Source: Jannaschia rubra
GTDB lineage: Bacteria; Pseudomonadota; Alphaproteobacteria; Rhodobacterales; Rhodobacteraceae
Assembly (NCBI RefSeq): GCF_001403735.1
Contig: NZ_CXPG01000012.1
Location: forward strand, 124,001-188,000
Direction of reading: 5' to 3'
Length of the DNA stretch: 64,000 nt
Shown in pieces: positions 1-8,812 of the stretch. Below the pieces are notes generated by a model. It saw nothing but the letters and a program-made list of their open reading frames with translations. It searched no databases and was not told where the DNA came from. Within the stretch, counting starts at the first letter, position 1, and each line of letters starts with the position of its first letter. Position numbers and translations under genes: made by a program.

Positions 1-871
1 GCGCCAGGAACGGCAGCGTCGGATGCGCCGCATCCCCGATCGCGGTGCAGGCCCCCCGCGTCCATCGCGGCGTCGCCCCGTGGTCCATCAGGCCCCAGAG
101 GTTCACCCGCTCCACCCGGTCCAGCACGTCGCGGATGGGCCGCGCGAACCCGGCAAAGGCCCGGCGCAGGTTCGCGGGGTCGTCGTCCTGCGACCAGCCC
201 TCCGCCACCCACGCCGTCCGTTCCTCGACCGCCACGATGTTGAGGGCGCGCCCGTCGCGCAGCGGATAACACACCAGATGCCGCCCCGGCCCGACATGCA
301 CCTGCGCCTCGGCCGGCCAGTCGTCCACCGGCACGATGGCGCGCCAGGCGACCTGTCCCGTGAACCGCGCGGGATGGTCCGGCGCGACAAAGGCCCGCGA
401 CGCCCCCCGCACGCCGTCGGCACCCACCAGCCGGCGAAACGCGATCCGCCTGCCGCCCTCCAGCCGCATCGCCGCGTCCTCGACCGCTGTCACGGGCGTG
501 TCCAGACGGACGGGAATGTCCAGATCGCCCGCCCGCGCGGCCAGCGCCCCGATCAGGTCGGCCCGGTGGATCAGGCGGAACCCGGCGCCCAGCGGCATGC
601 GGATCAGCCGCGCCCCCGAAGGGCCGTCGATCAGGTGAACCGCCTGGCTGTCGACCCCCGGCACCGACACGCCCAGCGCGTCCAGCACCCGTCCGCCATT
701 CGGCGCGATCTGCAACCCCGCGCCCACCTCGGTCAGCGCGGGGGCCTGCTCGACCACCTCGACCGACAGGCCCCGCTGCGCGCAGGCGATGGCGCAGGCC
801 AGCCCCGCGATCCCCGCGCCCAGGACGGTGACGTCGGGCGCGGCGTCGCGCGATGGATCAGTCGTCGCGAT
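1..871 (-). CDS. FAD-dependent monooxygenase (UbiH/salicylate-hydroxylase type), 3' end outside window
   Basis: A flavoprotein hydroxylase read on the minus strand; its C-terminus runs off the left edge. Near the N-terminus the frame reads VTVLGAGIAGLACAIACA, the GxGxxG dinucleotide-binding fold of class A flavin monooxygenases. Near the window edge it reads AIGDAAHPTLPF, the second FAD-binding GD motif. The protein most likely hydroxylates an aromatic or quinone-like substrate with NAD(P)H and O2; the substrate cannot be told. The start is uncertain: no ATG lies in frame just upstream of the Rossmann motif, and the frame enters the end of dksA. I placed the 5' end at an in-frame ATC around 871 as an approximation. 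It is probably co-transcribed with dksA upstream. Confidence 0.8.
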   Translation of the reverse strand, partial: MATTDPSRDAAPDVTVLGAGIAGLACAIACAQRGLSVEVVEQAPALTEVGAGLQIAPNGGRVLDALGVSVPGVDSQAVHLIDGPSGARLIRMPLGAGFRLIHRADLIGALAARAGDLDIPVRLDTPVTAVEDAAMRLEGGRRIAFRRLVGADGVRGASRAFVAPDHPARFTGQVAWRAIVPVDDWPAEAQVHVGPGRHLVCYPLRDGRALNIVAVEERTAWVAEGWSQDDDPANLRRAFAGFARPIRDVLDRVERVNLWGLMDHGATPRWTRGACTAIGDAAHPTLPFLA

Positions 872-1280
872 GGACCTTCTCGCGCCGCTCGTGCCGCTCC
901 TGCGCCTCCACCGTCATGGTGGCGATGGGCCGCGCGTCCAGCCGCTTGAGAGAGATCGGATCGCCCGTCACCTCGCAATAGCCGTATTCCCCCTCGTCGA
1001 TCCGCCGCAGCGCCGCGTCGATCTTGGAAATCAGCTTGCGCTGCCGGTCCCGCGTCCGCAGCTCCAGCGAGCGGTCGGTCTCCTCCGACGCGCGGTCGGC
1101 GATGTCGGGGATGGACCGGGCCGCCTGCTGCAGCCCCTCGATGGTCCGCTCTGTCTCCTCGATCAGGTCGTTCTTCCAGGCCTGAAGTTTGCGGCGGAAA
1201 TACTCCATCTGCCGCTCGTTCATGAAGGGCTCGTCTTCGGCGGGGGTGTAATCGGCGGGTACGATGGTTTCGGCGTTCAT
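858..1280 (-). CDS. dksA: DksA-family RNA polymerase-binding regulator, single-cysteine type
   Basis: 140 residues. It has the TraR/DksA layout: a long helical N-terminal half (coiled coil, about residues 20-90) followed by a short C-terminal globular part. That part reads YGYCEVTGDPISLKRLDARP, so only one of the four zinc-finger cysteines remains. Zinc-less DksA proteins of this kind are known in Alphaproteobacteria. The protein binds the RNA polymerase secondary channel and works with ppGpp on rRNA and biosynthetic promoters. The ATG start at 1280 is preceded by a purine-rich stretch and a 175-base gap to the divergent MoxR gene. Its end slightly overlaps the flavin monooxygenase frame. Confidence 0.93.
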   Translation of the reverse strand: MNAETIVPADYTPAEDEPFMNERQMEYFRRKLQAWKNDLIEETERTIEGLQQAARSIPDIADRASEETDRSLELRTRDRQRKLISKIDAALRRIDEGEYGYCEVTGDPISLKRLDARPIATMTVEAQERHERREKVHRDD

Positions 1281-1455
1281 GTGGTTGCTCCCTCACGCCG
1301 GCCTGCGGCTTTGTGTCGGATGCCCGAAAACGGTGCCGCCGGCCGGTATTTCTGCGGCGCGCTTACAGGACGCTTCAGGGGTTGTCACGCCCTTGCCGGC
1401 GCTGGTTGCGCTAGCGGCGGCGACTGTTACCCTGCCGCCCGATTCAGGCGGAATA

Positions 1456-2307
1456 ATGGACATCGCGATGCGTTTCGACGGCACCGACAGCTATGTGGCA
1501 ACCGACGACCTGCGGGTCGCGGTGAACGCCGCCATCACCCTCGAACGGCCGCTTCTAGTCAAGGGAGAGCCGGGGACCGGCAAGACCGAACTCGCCCGGC
1601 AGGTCGCCGCCGCCCTGGGGGTGCCGATGCTCGAATGGTCGGTGAAATCGACCACCCGCGCGCAGCAGGGGCTTTACGAATACGACGCCGTCTCCCGCCT
1701 GCGCGACAGCCAGCTCGGCGACGCGCGCGTCCACGACATTTCGAACTACATCCGCCGCGGCAAGCTCTGGCAGGCGTTCGAGGCCGGCGAGCGCGTCGTC
1801 CTCCTGATCGACGAGATCGACAAGGCCGACATCGAGTTTCCGAACGACCTGTTGCAGGAACTCGACCGGATGGAGTTTCATGTCTACGAGACCGGAGAGA
1901 CCGTCCGCGCCGCGCACCGGCCCATCGTCATCATCACCTCCAACAACGAGAAGGAGCTCCCCGACGCTTTCCTGCGTCGCTGCTTCTTTCACTATATCCG
2001 CTTCCCCGACGCCGAGACGCTGGCGAAAATCGTCGAGGTCCACCACCCCGGCATCAAGCCCGCCCTGCTGACCGCCGCGCTGACGCAGTTCTTCGCGCTG
2101 CGCGACCAGCAAGGCCTCAAGAAGAAGCCCTCCACCTCCGAGATGCTCGACTGGCTCAAGCTCCTCCTGGCCGAGGATCTTAATGCCGAAGACCTGCGCG
2201 CCGATCCCGGCACCGCGCTGCCCCGCCTGCACGGCGCGCTTCTCAAGAACGAACAGGACGTGCACCTGTTCGAACGGCTCGCCTTCATGGCGCGCGGGGG
2301 CCGCTGA
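1456..2307 (+). CDS. MoxR-family AAA+ ATPase
   Basis: 283 residues from an ATG preceded by GGCGGA; an ATG four codons later (1468) is an alternative. The Walker A is GEPGTGKTEL near residue 40 and the Walker B is VVLLIDEIDKAD near residue 115, followed by sensor-1 residues in IIITSNNEKELP. MoxR ATPases act as chaperones for metal-centre or complex assembly and are normally paired with a VWA-domain protein. Such a partner lies about 1.7 kb downstream on the same strand (4032-5216), with a lipoprotein and a small membrane protein between. The whole run 1456-5216 is likely one transcription unit. The client is unknown. Confidence 0.93.
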   Translation: MDIAMRFDGTDSYVATDDLRVAVNAAITLERPLLVKGEPGTGKTELARQVAAALGVPMLEWSVKSTTRAQQGLYEYDAVSRLRDSQLGDARVHDISNYIRRGKLWQAFEAGERVVLLIDEIDKADIEFPNDLLQELDRMEFHVYETGETVRAAHRPIVIITSNNEKELPDAFLRRCFFHYIRFPDAETLAKIVEVHHPGIKPALLTAALTQFFALRDQQGLKKKPSTSEMLDWLKLLLAEDLNAEDLRADPGTALPRLHGALLKNEQDVHLFERLAFMARGGR

Positions 2308-2480
2308 CGGGCGTGCGCGCCGGCCTCGACGTCGCAGGGGCTGGTCCCCCGCCCCAATCCGGCCACATTACCCGCCTAGCGTCACGACAAAGCACGAAGA
2401 TGCGGACGGGCAGACATGGCATACGAAACGATCGACCTGCGGGCCGTGACGGCCTGCGACCGCGCGGCGCGCTCCGCCTG

Positions 2481-3860
2481 ATGCTGCGCCCCCTCGCCGC
2501 CTTCGCCGTCATGGCGCTCGCCGCCTGCGCGCCCCAGGGCACCGCGCCGCAGGCCAGCCGCGCGACCGTGGCCGGCGTGATCGACGCGCTGCCGCCCGCG
2601 CGGCGCTTCGCCGGGCCGCCCGCCATGGCCGTGCCGGTGCAATCGAACGCGCAGGTGGCGCGCGACTTCATGTCGCTGACGTTCCAGCTCGAAACCGGGC
2701 GGCAGCTTCCGGTCTTCACCCGCTACGAAGGCCCGATCACCGTCTCGGTGGAGAACGCCAGCGGCGCGCCCCTGCCGCCCTCGCTGCAACCGGACCTCGA
2801 CGACCTGCTGGCGCGCCTGCGGTCCGAGGCGGGCATCGACATCGCCCGTGCCGGACCGGGCGAGATGGGGTCGATCACCGTGTCGGCCGTGCCCCGCGCC
2901 GCGCTGCAACGCCATGTCCCCGGCGCCGCCTGTTTCGTCGTTCCGCGCGTGACGGGCTGGCAGGAATACCTCTCCAGGCGCTTCGGTCCGGCGATCGACT
3001 GGACGACCCTGACCACGCGCACCCGCGCCAGCGTCTTCCTGCCCGCCGACGTCAGCCCGCAGGAGATCCGCGACTGCCTGCACGAGGAGATCGGTCAGGC
3101 GATCGGCCCCCTGAACGATCTCTATCGCCTGCCCTGGTCGGCCTTCAACGACGACAACATGCACGTCGTCCTGACGCCATACGACATGCTGCTGCTGCGC
3201 GCGACCTACGACCCCGCGCTCGCCTCCGGCATGACGCGGGAACAGGTCGCGGCGGCGCTTCCGGGCATCCTCGCCCGCATCAATCCGCGCGGCCGTACCC
3301 CCGACCGCGGCGCCGTGCCGGAGGCGACCACCGCCTGGACCGCCGCGCTGCAGGGCGCGCTCGACCCCCGCGGGTCCGATGCCTCCCGATTGGCGCAGGC
3401 CCGCAGCGCCGTGGCGCTGGCGCAGGCGGCGGGCTGGGGCGACGAACGGCTGGCCTATTCGCAACTGGCGCTGGGGCGCGCGGCGCTGTCGCTCGACGGC
3501 GACCTGGCGCTTGCGGCCTTCCTTCAGGCACATACGCTCTATCGGCGGATGACGGGCCGCGACAGCATCCATTCCGCGCAGGTCGGGTTGCAACTCGCGG
3601 CCTTCGCCCTCTCGACGGGGCAGGTGGACATGGCGCTCGACATCCTCGACGGCGCCATTCCCGCCGCCGATGCCGCGCAGAACGCCTCGCTCCTCGCCAC
3701 GCTCCTCCTGTTGCGGGCCGAGGCTGCGCGGATGACCGGCGCCGATGCCGACGCCGCCCTCATCCGACGCGAGGGGCTGGCCTGGGGTCGCTACGCCTGG
3801 GGCGACCGCATCCTCGCCATCCGCGCGGCCGAGGTTGCGGGCCTGCGCCCCGCGGCGTAA
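2481..3860 (+). CDS. DUF2927 lipoprotein
   Basis: 459 residues. It begins with a lipoprotein signal ending in the lipobox LAAC (cysteine near residue 16). This gives a clear reason to start at the ATG at 2481 rather than at the open frame upstream. The middle region, with RDCLHEEIGQAIGPLNDL and GWQEYLSRRFGP, matches the DUF2927 family, which is common in Rhodobacteraceae and has no proven function. The HEEIGQ stretch resembles a protease-like helix, but I would not call activity from it. The C-terminal third is alanine-rich and helical, perhaps a TPR-like repeat region. It sits between the MoxR ATPase and its VWA partner. Confidence 0.85.
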   Translation: MLRPLAAFAVMALAACAPQGTAPQASRATVAGVIDALPPARRFAGPPAMAVPVQSNAQVARDFMSLTFQLETGRQLPVFTRYEGPITVSVENASGAPLPPSLQPDLDDLLARLRSEAGIDIARAGPGEMGSITVSAVPRAALQRHVPGAACFVVPRVTGWQEYLSRRFGPAIDWTTLTTRTRASVFLPADVSPQEIRDCLHEEIGQAIGPLNDLYRLPWSAFNDDNMHVVLTPYDMLLLRATYDPALASGMTREQVAAALPGILARINPRGRTPDRGAVPEATTAWTAALQGALDPRGSDASRLAQARSAVALAQAAGWGDERLAYSQLALGRAALSLDGDLALAAFLQAHTLYRRMTGRDSIHSAQVGLQLAAFALSTGQVDMALDILDGAIPAADAAQNASLLATLLLLRAEAARMTGADADAALIRREGLAWGRYAWGDRILAIRAAEVAGLRPAA

Positions 3861-3869
3861 GCAGCGCCC

Positions 3870-4031
3870 ATGTTGCCGCTCGTCACCGCCATCCTGGGCG
3901 CCGTATTCGGTGCCCTCACCGCCCGCCGCCGCAAGGGCAACGGGTTCGACATGGCGCAATGGGCCGCGGTCTGGGCGATCATCGGGGGGCTTCTGGGCCT
4001 TCTCGCCCTGATCGTGCTGGCCCGGCTCTAG
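3870..4031 (+). CDS. Small two-helix membrane protein (53 aa)
   Basis: Short open frame from ATG 3870 to TAG 4031. The first hydrophobic stretch (about residues 1-18) is followed by a basic ARRRKGNG linker and a second strongly hydrophobic helix ending IIGGLLGLLALIVLARL. It fills the gap between the DUF2927 lipoprotein gene (9 bases upstream) and the VWA gene, whose GTG start follows its stop codon directly. This spacing supports a real translated gene in the same operon. No family is recognised. Confidence 0.65.
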   Translation: MLPLVTAILGAVFGALTARRRKGNGFDMAQWAAVWAIIGGLLGLLALIVLARL

Positions 4032-5216
4032 GTGTTCCTGCCCTTCTTCGACGCCCTTCGGCGCGCGGGCGTCCCCGTCTCGCTGCGCGAACACCTGGCC
4101 TTCCTCGACGGCATGGCGGCAGGCATCGTCACCTTCGATGTCGACGGCTTCTACTATCTCGCCCGCACCGCGCTGGTGAAGGACGAACGCCACATCGACC
4201 GCTTCGACCGGGCCTTCGCCCAGGCCTTCGGCGGACTCGAATCCCTCTCGACGCAGGACGTGCTGAACGCCCTCGACCTGCCCGCCGACTGGCTGGAGAA
4301 ACAGGCCGAGAAGCACCTCACCCCCGAGGAACGCGCCGAGGTCGAGGCGCTCGGCGGCTTCGACAGGCTGATGCAGACGCTGCGCGAGCGGCTGAAGGAA
4401 CAGCAGGGCCGCCACCAGGGCGGCTCGAAATGGATCGGCACGGCCGGCACCTCGCCCTTCGGCGCCTACGGCTACAACCCCGAGGGCGTCCGCATCGGCC
4501 AGGACGAAAGCCGCCACCGGCGCGCCGTCAAGGTCTGGGACAGGCGCGAGTTCCGCAACCTCGACGACGACGTCGAGCTGGGCACGCGCAACATCAAGGT
4601 GGCCCTCAAGCGCCTGCGCGCCTGGGCCCGCGACGGCGCGGCGGAGGAGTTGGACCTCGACGGCACGATCCGCTCCACCGCGCGGGCGGGCTACCTCGAC
4701 GTGCGGACCCGGCCCGAGCGGCGCAACGCGGTGAAGGTGCTCCTCTTTCTCGACGTCGGCGGCAGCATGGACCCCCACGTCCGCGTGGTGGAGGAGCTGT
4801 TCTCCGCCGCCCGGGCCGAGTTCCGCACGCTGGAGCATTTCTACTTCCACAACTGCCTTTACGAAGGCGTCTGGAAGGACAACCGCCGCCGCTGGGACGC
4901 CGTGACCCCCACCACCGAGGTGCTCAACACCTACGGCCCCGACTATCGCGCGATCTTCGTGGGCGACGCCGCCATGTCCCCCTATGAGATCGCCTATGCC
5001 GGCGGCGCCAACGAACACTGGAATGCCGAGGCCGGGCAGGTCTGGCTGACCCGCGCGCGCGAGAAATGGGCCTCGAACCTCTGGATCAACCCCCTGCCGC
5101 GCAACCAGTGGGGCCACACCCATTCCGTCGCCATGATCCGCGAGATCTTCGAGGACCGCATGGTTCCCATGACGCTCGACGGGCTGACGCGGGGCATGAA
5201 GCTGCTGACCCGCTAG
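4032..5216 (+). CDS. VWA-domain protein, CoxE/YeaD-like partner of MoxR
   Basis: 394 residues with a GTG start that abuts the previous stop codon. The C-terminal half is a von Willebrand A fold with a MIDAS motif variant, LFLDVGGSMDPHV (D-x-G-G-S). The N-terminal half is helical and charged. This domain order fits the CoxE-like proteins that work with MoxR ATPases, as for carbon monoxide dehydrogenase maturation, but no cox genes are present here, so the client stays open. Its last 4 bases overlap the end of the convergent DUF421 gene. Confidence 0.88.
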   Translation: MFLPFFDALRRAGVPVSLREHLAFLDGMAAGIVTFDVDGFYYLARTALVKDERHIDRFDRAFAQAFGGLESLSTQDVLNALDLPADWLEKQAEKHLTPEERAEVEALGGFDRLMQTLRERLKEQQGRHQGGSKWIGTAGTSPFGAYGYNPEGVRIGQDESRHRRAVKVWDRREFRNLDDDVELGTRNIKVALKRLRAWARDGAAEELDLDGTIRSTARAGYLDVRTRPERRNAVKVLLFLDVGGSMDPHVRVVEELFSAARAEFRTLEHFYFHNCLYEGVWKDNRRRWDAVTPTTEVLNTYGPDYRAIFVGDAAMSPYEIAYAGGANEHWNAEAGQVWLTRAREKWASNLWINPLPRNQWGHTHSVAMIREIFEDRMVPMTLDGLTRGMKLLTR

Positions 5217-5752
5217 GCGTCCGGGCGCAGCGGCTCCGCATCCACGCGGGGCGTGTTCAGGTTGCCGGGCCGCACGCCGTCCAACAGATCGTCGTCGAGC
5301 GACTTGCCGTGCAGGACGCTCACGTCGCCCGTCGTCTCCAGCACCACGGCGCGCACCTCCGTTAGGTGAAGCACGTTCGCCTCGCGCAGCTTGGCCGACA
5401 GTTCCGACCGGGTGATATGGGCGCTCGCCATGTTCCCCTCCAGTACCTTGCCGTCCTTCATCAACAGGATCGGGTTGTTGTCGGTCAGTTCCTGCACCGC
5501 CGACCAGCGTTCGCGCATCAGGCCGATCACCCATTGCACCGCGAACAGCGACGCCATCGCCATCAGCCCGTGCCACAGCGCCGTGTCGGGGTTCAGCACC
5601 GTTCCCGCCAGCACCGACCCGAAGGACACCGTGACCGCGAAGTCATAGGACGACATCTTGGAAAACGCGCGCAGCCCCGCCAGCCGCACGCAGAGGATCA
5701 TGAACGGCACCATGACCGCCGCGTCGATCAGATGTGTGGCCCAGCCCGGCAT
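5213..5752 (-). CDS. DUF421 (YetF-like) membrane protein
   Basis: 179 residues from ATG 5752, chosen because GGGAGG lies just upstream; the open frame extends nine codons further. Two or three N-terminal transmembrane helices, with SSYDFAVTVSFGSVLAGT in between, are followed by a cytoplasmic domain with NNPILLMKDGKVLEGNM. This is the DUF421/YetF signature. The family is widespread; function is not settled, and links to spore and envelope physiology are reported only in Bacillus. The gene converges on the VWA gene and is divergent from the M48 protease gene. Confidence 0.88.
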   Translation of the reverse strand: MPGWATHLIDAAVMVPFMILCVRLAGLRAFSKMSSYDFAVTVSFGSVLAGTVLNPDTALWHGLMAMASLFAVQWVIGLMRERWSAVQELTDNNPILLMKDGKVLEGNMASAHITRSELSAKLREANVLHLTEVRAVVLETTGDVSVLHGKSLDDDLLDGVRPGNLNTPRVDAEPLRPDA

Positions 5753-5835
5753 CGTCGGTCCTCCCTCGTTGCAGGCCAACGGGTCGCGGGCGATGCCTGT
5801 TCCCTTCCCCGGGCCCCGCCCCCATATTCATAGCC

Positions 5836-6528
5836 ATGATAAAGCTGCCCATCCTCCTTCTCGCCATCGGCTACGGCCTCGTGATGTGGCTGTTCTCGGC
5901 ATGGCGGCTGAAGCGCCAGATGGACGCGACCTCCACCCCTCTGTCCGACCCGGGGCTGGAGGCCGAGATGGCGCGCATGGCCGACGTCCTCGACCTCGAC
6001 CGCATCCGCGTGAACGTGCACGAGGTGGAGCCTGTGAACGGCCTCGCCGCCCCCGACGGCCGCATCTTCATCACCCGCGGCTTCCTGCGGAAATACCAGT
6101 CGGGCGAGGTGACGGCCGCGGAACTCGCCAGCGTCGTCGCGCATGAACTGGGGCACGTGGCCCTTGGTCATTCGCGGCGGCGGCTGATCGACTTCTCGGG
6201 GCAGAACGCGATCCGCGTGGTGCTGATGGGCGTCCTGGGTCGCTTCATCCCGGGCATCGGCCCGCTGATCGCCAACGCCGTGGCAAGCGTGATTACCGCG
6301 CGCCTGTCCCGGCAGGACGAATACGAGGCCGACGCCTACGCCAGCGCCCTTCTTGTCAAGGCGGGCATCGGCACCGGGCCGCAGAAGTCCATGTTCACCA
6401 AGCTCGGGCGCCTTACCGGCGCAGGCGGGCAAGGCACGCCCGCCTGGCTCCTCAGCCATCCCCGCACCGAGGAACGCATCGCCGCGATCGAGGCGAACGA
6501 GGCGCGCTGGAAGCTCCCCGCCGATTAA
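5836..6528 (+). CDS. M48-family metalloprotease (HtpX-like)
   Basis: 230 residues. One N-terminal transmembrane helix (residues about 3-20) is followed by a peptidase M48 domain with the zinc motif HELGH in SVVAHELGHVALGHS (about residue 110). The downstream EYEADAYA provides the third ligand glutamate. A second hydrophobic hairpin (GRFIPGIGPLIANAVASVI) lies between them, as in HtpX-type membrane proteases. It probably degrades misfolded membrane or periplasmic proteins. The ATG at 5836 is chosen because the hydrophobic helix begins right there. Confidence 0.9.
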   Translation: MIKLPILLLAIGYGLVMWLFSAWRLKRQMDATSTPLSDPGLEAEMARMADVLDLDRIRVNVHEVEPVNGLAAPDGRIFITRGFLRKYQSGEVTAAELASVVAHELGHVALGHSRRRLIDFSGQNAIRVVLMGVLGRFIPGIGPLIANAVASVITARLSRQDEYEADAYASALLVKAGIGTGPQKSMFTKLGRLTGAGGQGTPAWLLSHPRTEERIAAIEANEARWKLPAD

Positions 6529-6827
6529 CCGACGCTTAACCGCTCCACCCGATACCCTGTCTTGCGCGCAACGGAGGCGATTCGCGGATGTGACGGTCCG
6601 CGGACCCGCCCCCATCACCGGAAAGATGGGCTGTCTGGCCCGCCGGCACCAACCTTCGGGGGCGACCCCGGGGGTCAGACGACCCCCCGCCCCCGGGGGG
6701 CAACCATCCGTTCTTCGGAACGCGGCCGATTTCCGGCTTCTTTACCCACCCGAGACCGACCGCCCCGGTCGCCCCCCTGACGCCGCCCCACTGGACGGCG
6801 CGCGGCGGCCGGGGCATGACCTGTGGC

Positions 6828-7706
6828 ATGGCACATGCGACACCCGACATCCTCTGCATCGGTTCGGTCCTCTGGGACATCATCGGCCGGTCCTCCGTCC
6901 ACATGGAACGCGGCTCCGACGTGGGCGGGCGCATCACCCGGCTGCCGGGGGGCGTCGCGCTCAACATCGCCATGGCGGCGCGCGCCTACGGCATGACGCC
7001 CGCGCTCCTGTCAGTCGTCGGCCGGGACGAGGAGGGCGACACCCTCGTCGCCGCACTCGACCGCCTGAACCTCATCACCGACACGCTCTACCGCTCCGAG
7101 GACCTGCCCACCGACGTCTACATGGCCGTCGAGGGCGCGAACGGCCTCATCGCCGCCATCGCCGACGCCCATTCGCTGGAACGTGTGGGCGACAAGATCC
7201 TCGCCCCCCTCGACGGCCCGCTGCGGGGCTTCGCCGGGCCGATCGCGCTCGACGGGAACCTCACGCGCGACCTGCTGGCGCGCATCGCGGGCGACGACCG
7301 CTTCGCCGGCGCCGACCTGCGCGTGGCGCCCGCCTCGCCGGGCAAGGCCGACCGGCTGATGCCCTTCCTCACCCACGCCTCCACCACGCTCTACGTCAAC
7401 CTGGAGGAAGCGGGCCTCCTCCTCCATGCGCCGCAGCCCGACGCGCCCACGGCGGCGCAGGCGCTCCGCGCGCGGGGGCTGCACCGGGCGGTCGTCACCG
7501 ACGGGCCCCGCCGCGCCGCCTGCGCCCATTCCGGCGGCATCGTCGCGCGCGACCCCCGGCCGGTGATGGTGACGCGCGTGACCGGCGCGGGCGACACCTT
7601 CATGGCCGCCCACATCGCGGCCGAGGTGGCGGGCGCGGGTCCGCAGGCCGCGCTCGACCGCGCGCTCGACGCGGCGGCGACCTATGTGTCGGGCGATACC
7701 TATTGA
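6828..7706 (+). CDS. PfkB-family carbohydrate/nucleoside kinase, possibly pseudouridine kinase
   Basis: About 292 residues; an ATG four codons upstream (6816) is equally possible. The start DILCIGSVLWDIIGRS is the PfkB N-terminal strand. PfkB signature 1 surrounds GGVALNIAMAARAYGMTP. The catalytic anion-hole motif is VTRVTGAGDTFMAA near the C-terminus, with the base aspartate. The lack of a long lid and the SPGKADRL and NLEEAGLL stretches are reminiscent of PsuK, but no pseudouridine glycosidase gene is adjacent, so the substrate is inferred only. The 287-base upstream region is very C/G-rich with GGGGTC/GACCCC inverted repeats and no gene. Confidence 0.88.
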   Translation: MAHATPDILCIGSVLWDIIGRSSVHMERGSDVGGRITRLPGGVALNIAMAARAYGMTPALLSVVGRDEEGDTLVAALDRLNLITDTLYRSEDLPTDVYMAVEGANGLIAAIADAHSLERVGDKILAPLDGPLRGFAGPIALDGNLTRDLLARIAGDDRFAGADLRVAPASPGKADRLMPFLTHASTTLYVNLEEAGLLLHAPQPDAPTAAQALRARGLHRAVVTDGPRRAACAHSGGIVARDPRPVMVTRVTGAGDTFMAAHIAAEVAGAGPQAALDRALDAAATYVSGDTY

Positions 7707-7779
7707 CACCCCAAGGCGCTCCGCTTGTCCCGGCGTCGCGCGGCGACTATGTCGAAGCGAACCTGACGGGACCTGATCC

Positions 7780-8490
7780 ATGAACCTTGGCGATGAAACG
7801 CCCCCGCGCCACAGCCGGCCCCGCCCGTTCGCGCGCCTGCGCAACAGCTTCCTCACCGGCCTCATCGTCATCGCGCCCATCGGCCTCACGTTCTGGCTGA
7901 TCTGGTCGGTCATCGGCTGGATCGACAGCTGGGTCCTGCCCTTCGTCCCGGTCGCCTATCGCCCCGACATCCTGCTTCTGCGGCACTTCGACATCGACCT
8001 CGACATCCGGGGCATCGGGGTGGCGTTCTTCCTCGTCTTCACGCTGCTGGTGGGCTGGGCCGCCAAGGGGCTCATCGGCCGGTCGATCCTGCGCTATGCG
8101 GAAAACCTGGTGCAGACCATGCCGATCGTGCGGTCGGTCTACGGCGGCCTCAAGCAGATCGCCGAGACCATCCTCGCGCAGGACCAGTCGTCCTTCGAGC
8201 AGGCCTGCCTCGTGGAATACCCGCGCCGGGGCATCTGGGCCATCGGCTTCGTCTCGACCGCCGCGCGGGGCGAGATCGCGCGCCGGGCGGAGTCTCCGAT
8301 GCTCTCGGTCTTTCTGCCCACCACGCCGAACCCCACCTCGGGGTTCCTGCTGTTCGTTCCCGCCGACGACGTGGTGATGCTCGACATGTCGGTCGAGGAT
8401 GCGGCCAAGCTCGTGATCTCGGCAGGCCTCGTCTATCCGAACGGCAAGGGCCAGGGCGATCCCATCCCCGATCTCGCGCCCCCGGCCTAG
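7780..8490 (+). CDS. DUF502 membrane protein
   Basis: 236 residues. Two N-terminal transmembrane helices (about residues 25-50 and 80-105) flank a short loop. Then comes the typical DUF502 stretch with VQTMPIVRSVYGGLKQI and SPMLSVFLPTTPNPTSGFL. This family of conserved bacterial membrane proteins has a soluble C-terminal domain and no established function. ATG 7780 has a weak purine-rich leader. The last 4 bases overlap the end of the convergent 86-residue gene. Confidence 0.9.
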   Translation: MNLGDETPPRHSRPRPFARLRNSFLTGLIVIAPIGLTFWLIWSVIGWIDSWVLPFVPVAYRPDILLLRHFDIDLDIRGIGVAFFLVFTLLVGWAAKGLIGRSILRYAENLVQTMPIVRSVYGGLKQIAETILAQDQSSFEQACLVEYPRRGIWAIGFVSTAARGEIARRAESPMLSVFLPTTPNPTSGFLLFVPADDVVMLDMSVEDAAKLVISAGLVYPNGKGQGDPIPDLAPPA

Positions 8491-8747
8491 GTCGCCGACG
8501 GGCGGCGGTATTCGCCGTCGTGGATGCCGGCCAGCCGATCCTGAAGGTCCTGCGGCAGCATGGCGGGGTCCACGATCACCTTGCCGTCGTGGGCCGAGAC
8601 GATCTGCTCCGGCCCGATCTCCACGTCGCCGTAGCCTTCGAAATAGACGGTCAGAAGCCGGGGCGTCACCTCGCGGACGGCGCCGATGCCGACCTCGCCC
8701 TCGGCGGCGAAGACCTCGTCCTCGGTCTGGATCTCGGATAGGGGCAT
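8487..8747 (-). CDS. Hypothetical 86-aa protein, PRC-barrel-like
   Basis: Starts at ATG 8747 with AGGAG seven bases upstream. The protein is soluble and acidic and rich in beta-type segments (VGIGAVREVTPRLLTVYFEG, HDGKVIVDP), which suggests a small barrel such as a PRC-barrel or DUF2171 fold. No catalytic residues can be named. It lies downstream of murD on the same strand after a 65-base gap, so it may be the tail of the division cluster transcript. Confidence 0.7.
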   Translation of the reverse strand: MPLSEIQTEDEVFAAEGEVGIGAVREVTPRLLTVYFEGYGDVEIGPEQIVSAHDGKVIVDPAMLPQDLQDRLAGIHDGEYRRPSAT

Positions 8748-8812
8748 GGTCTCTCTCCTGATTGTCTCGCGCCTAAGATGACACGCGACGCCCCCGCGTC
8801 CAGCCCCGCCGT

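Noticed and set aside
23-949. Plus-strand open frame at the left edge
   Set aside because: The opposite strand encodes a clear FAD monooxygenase with two family motifs; the plus-strand product has no recognisable domain.
2382-5576. Very long minus-strand open frame (1064 codons)
   Set aside because: It is antisense to the DUF2927, small membrane and VWA genes; composition is arginine-, alanine- and glycine-heavy as expected of a shadow in high-GC DNA.
6529-6815. Regulatory RNA in the C/G-run region before the PfkB gene
   Set aside because: Runs of C and G make inverted repeats easily; there is no T-run or repeated motif to support a specific RNA.
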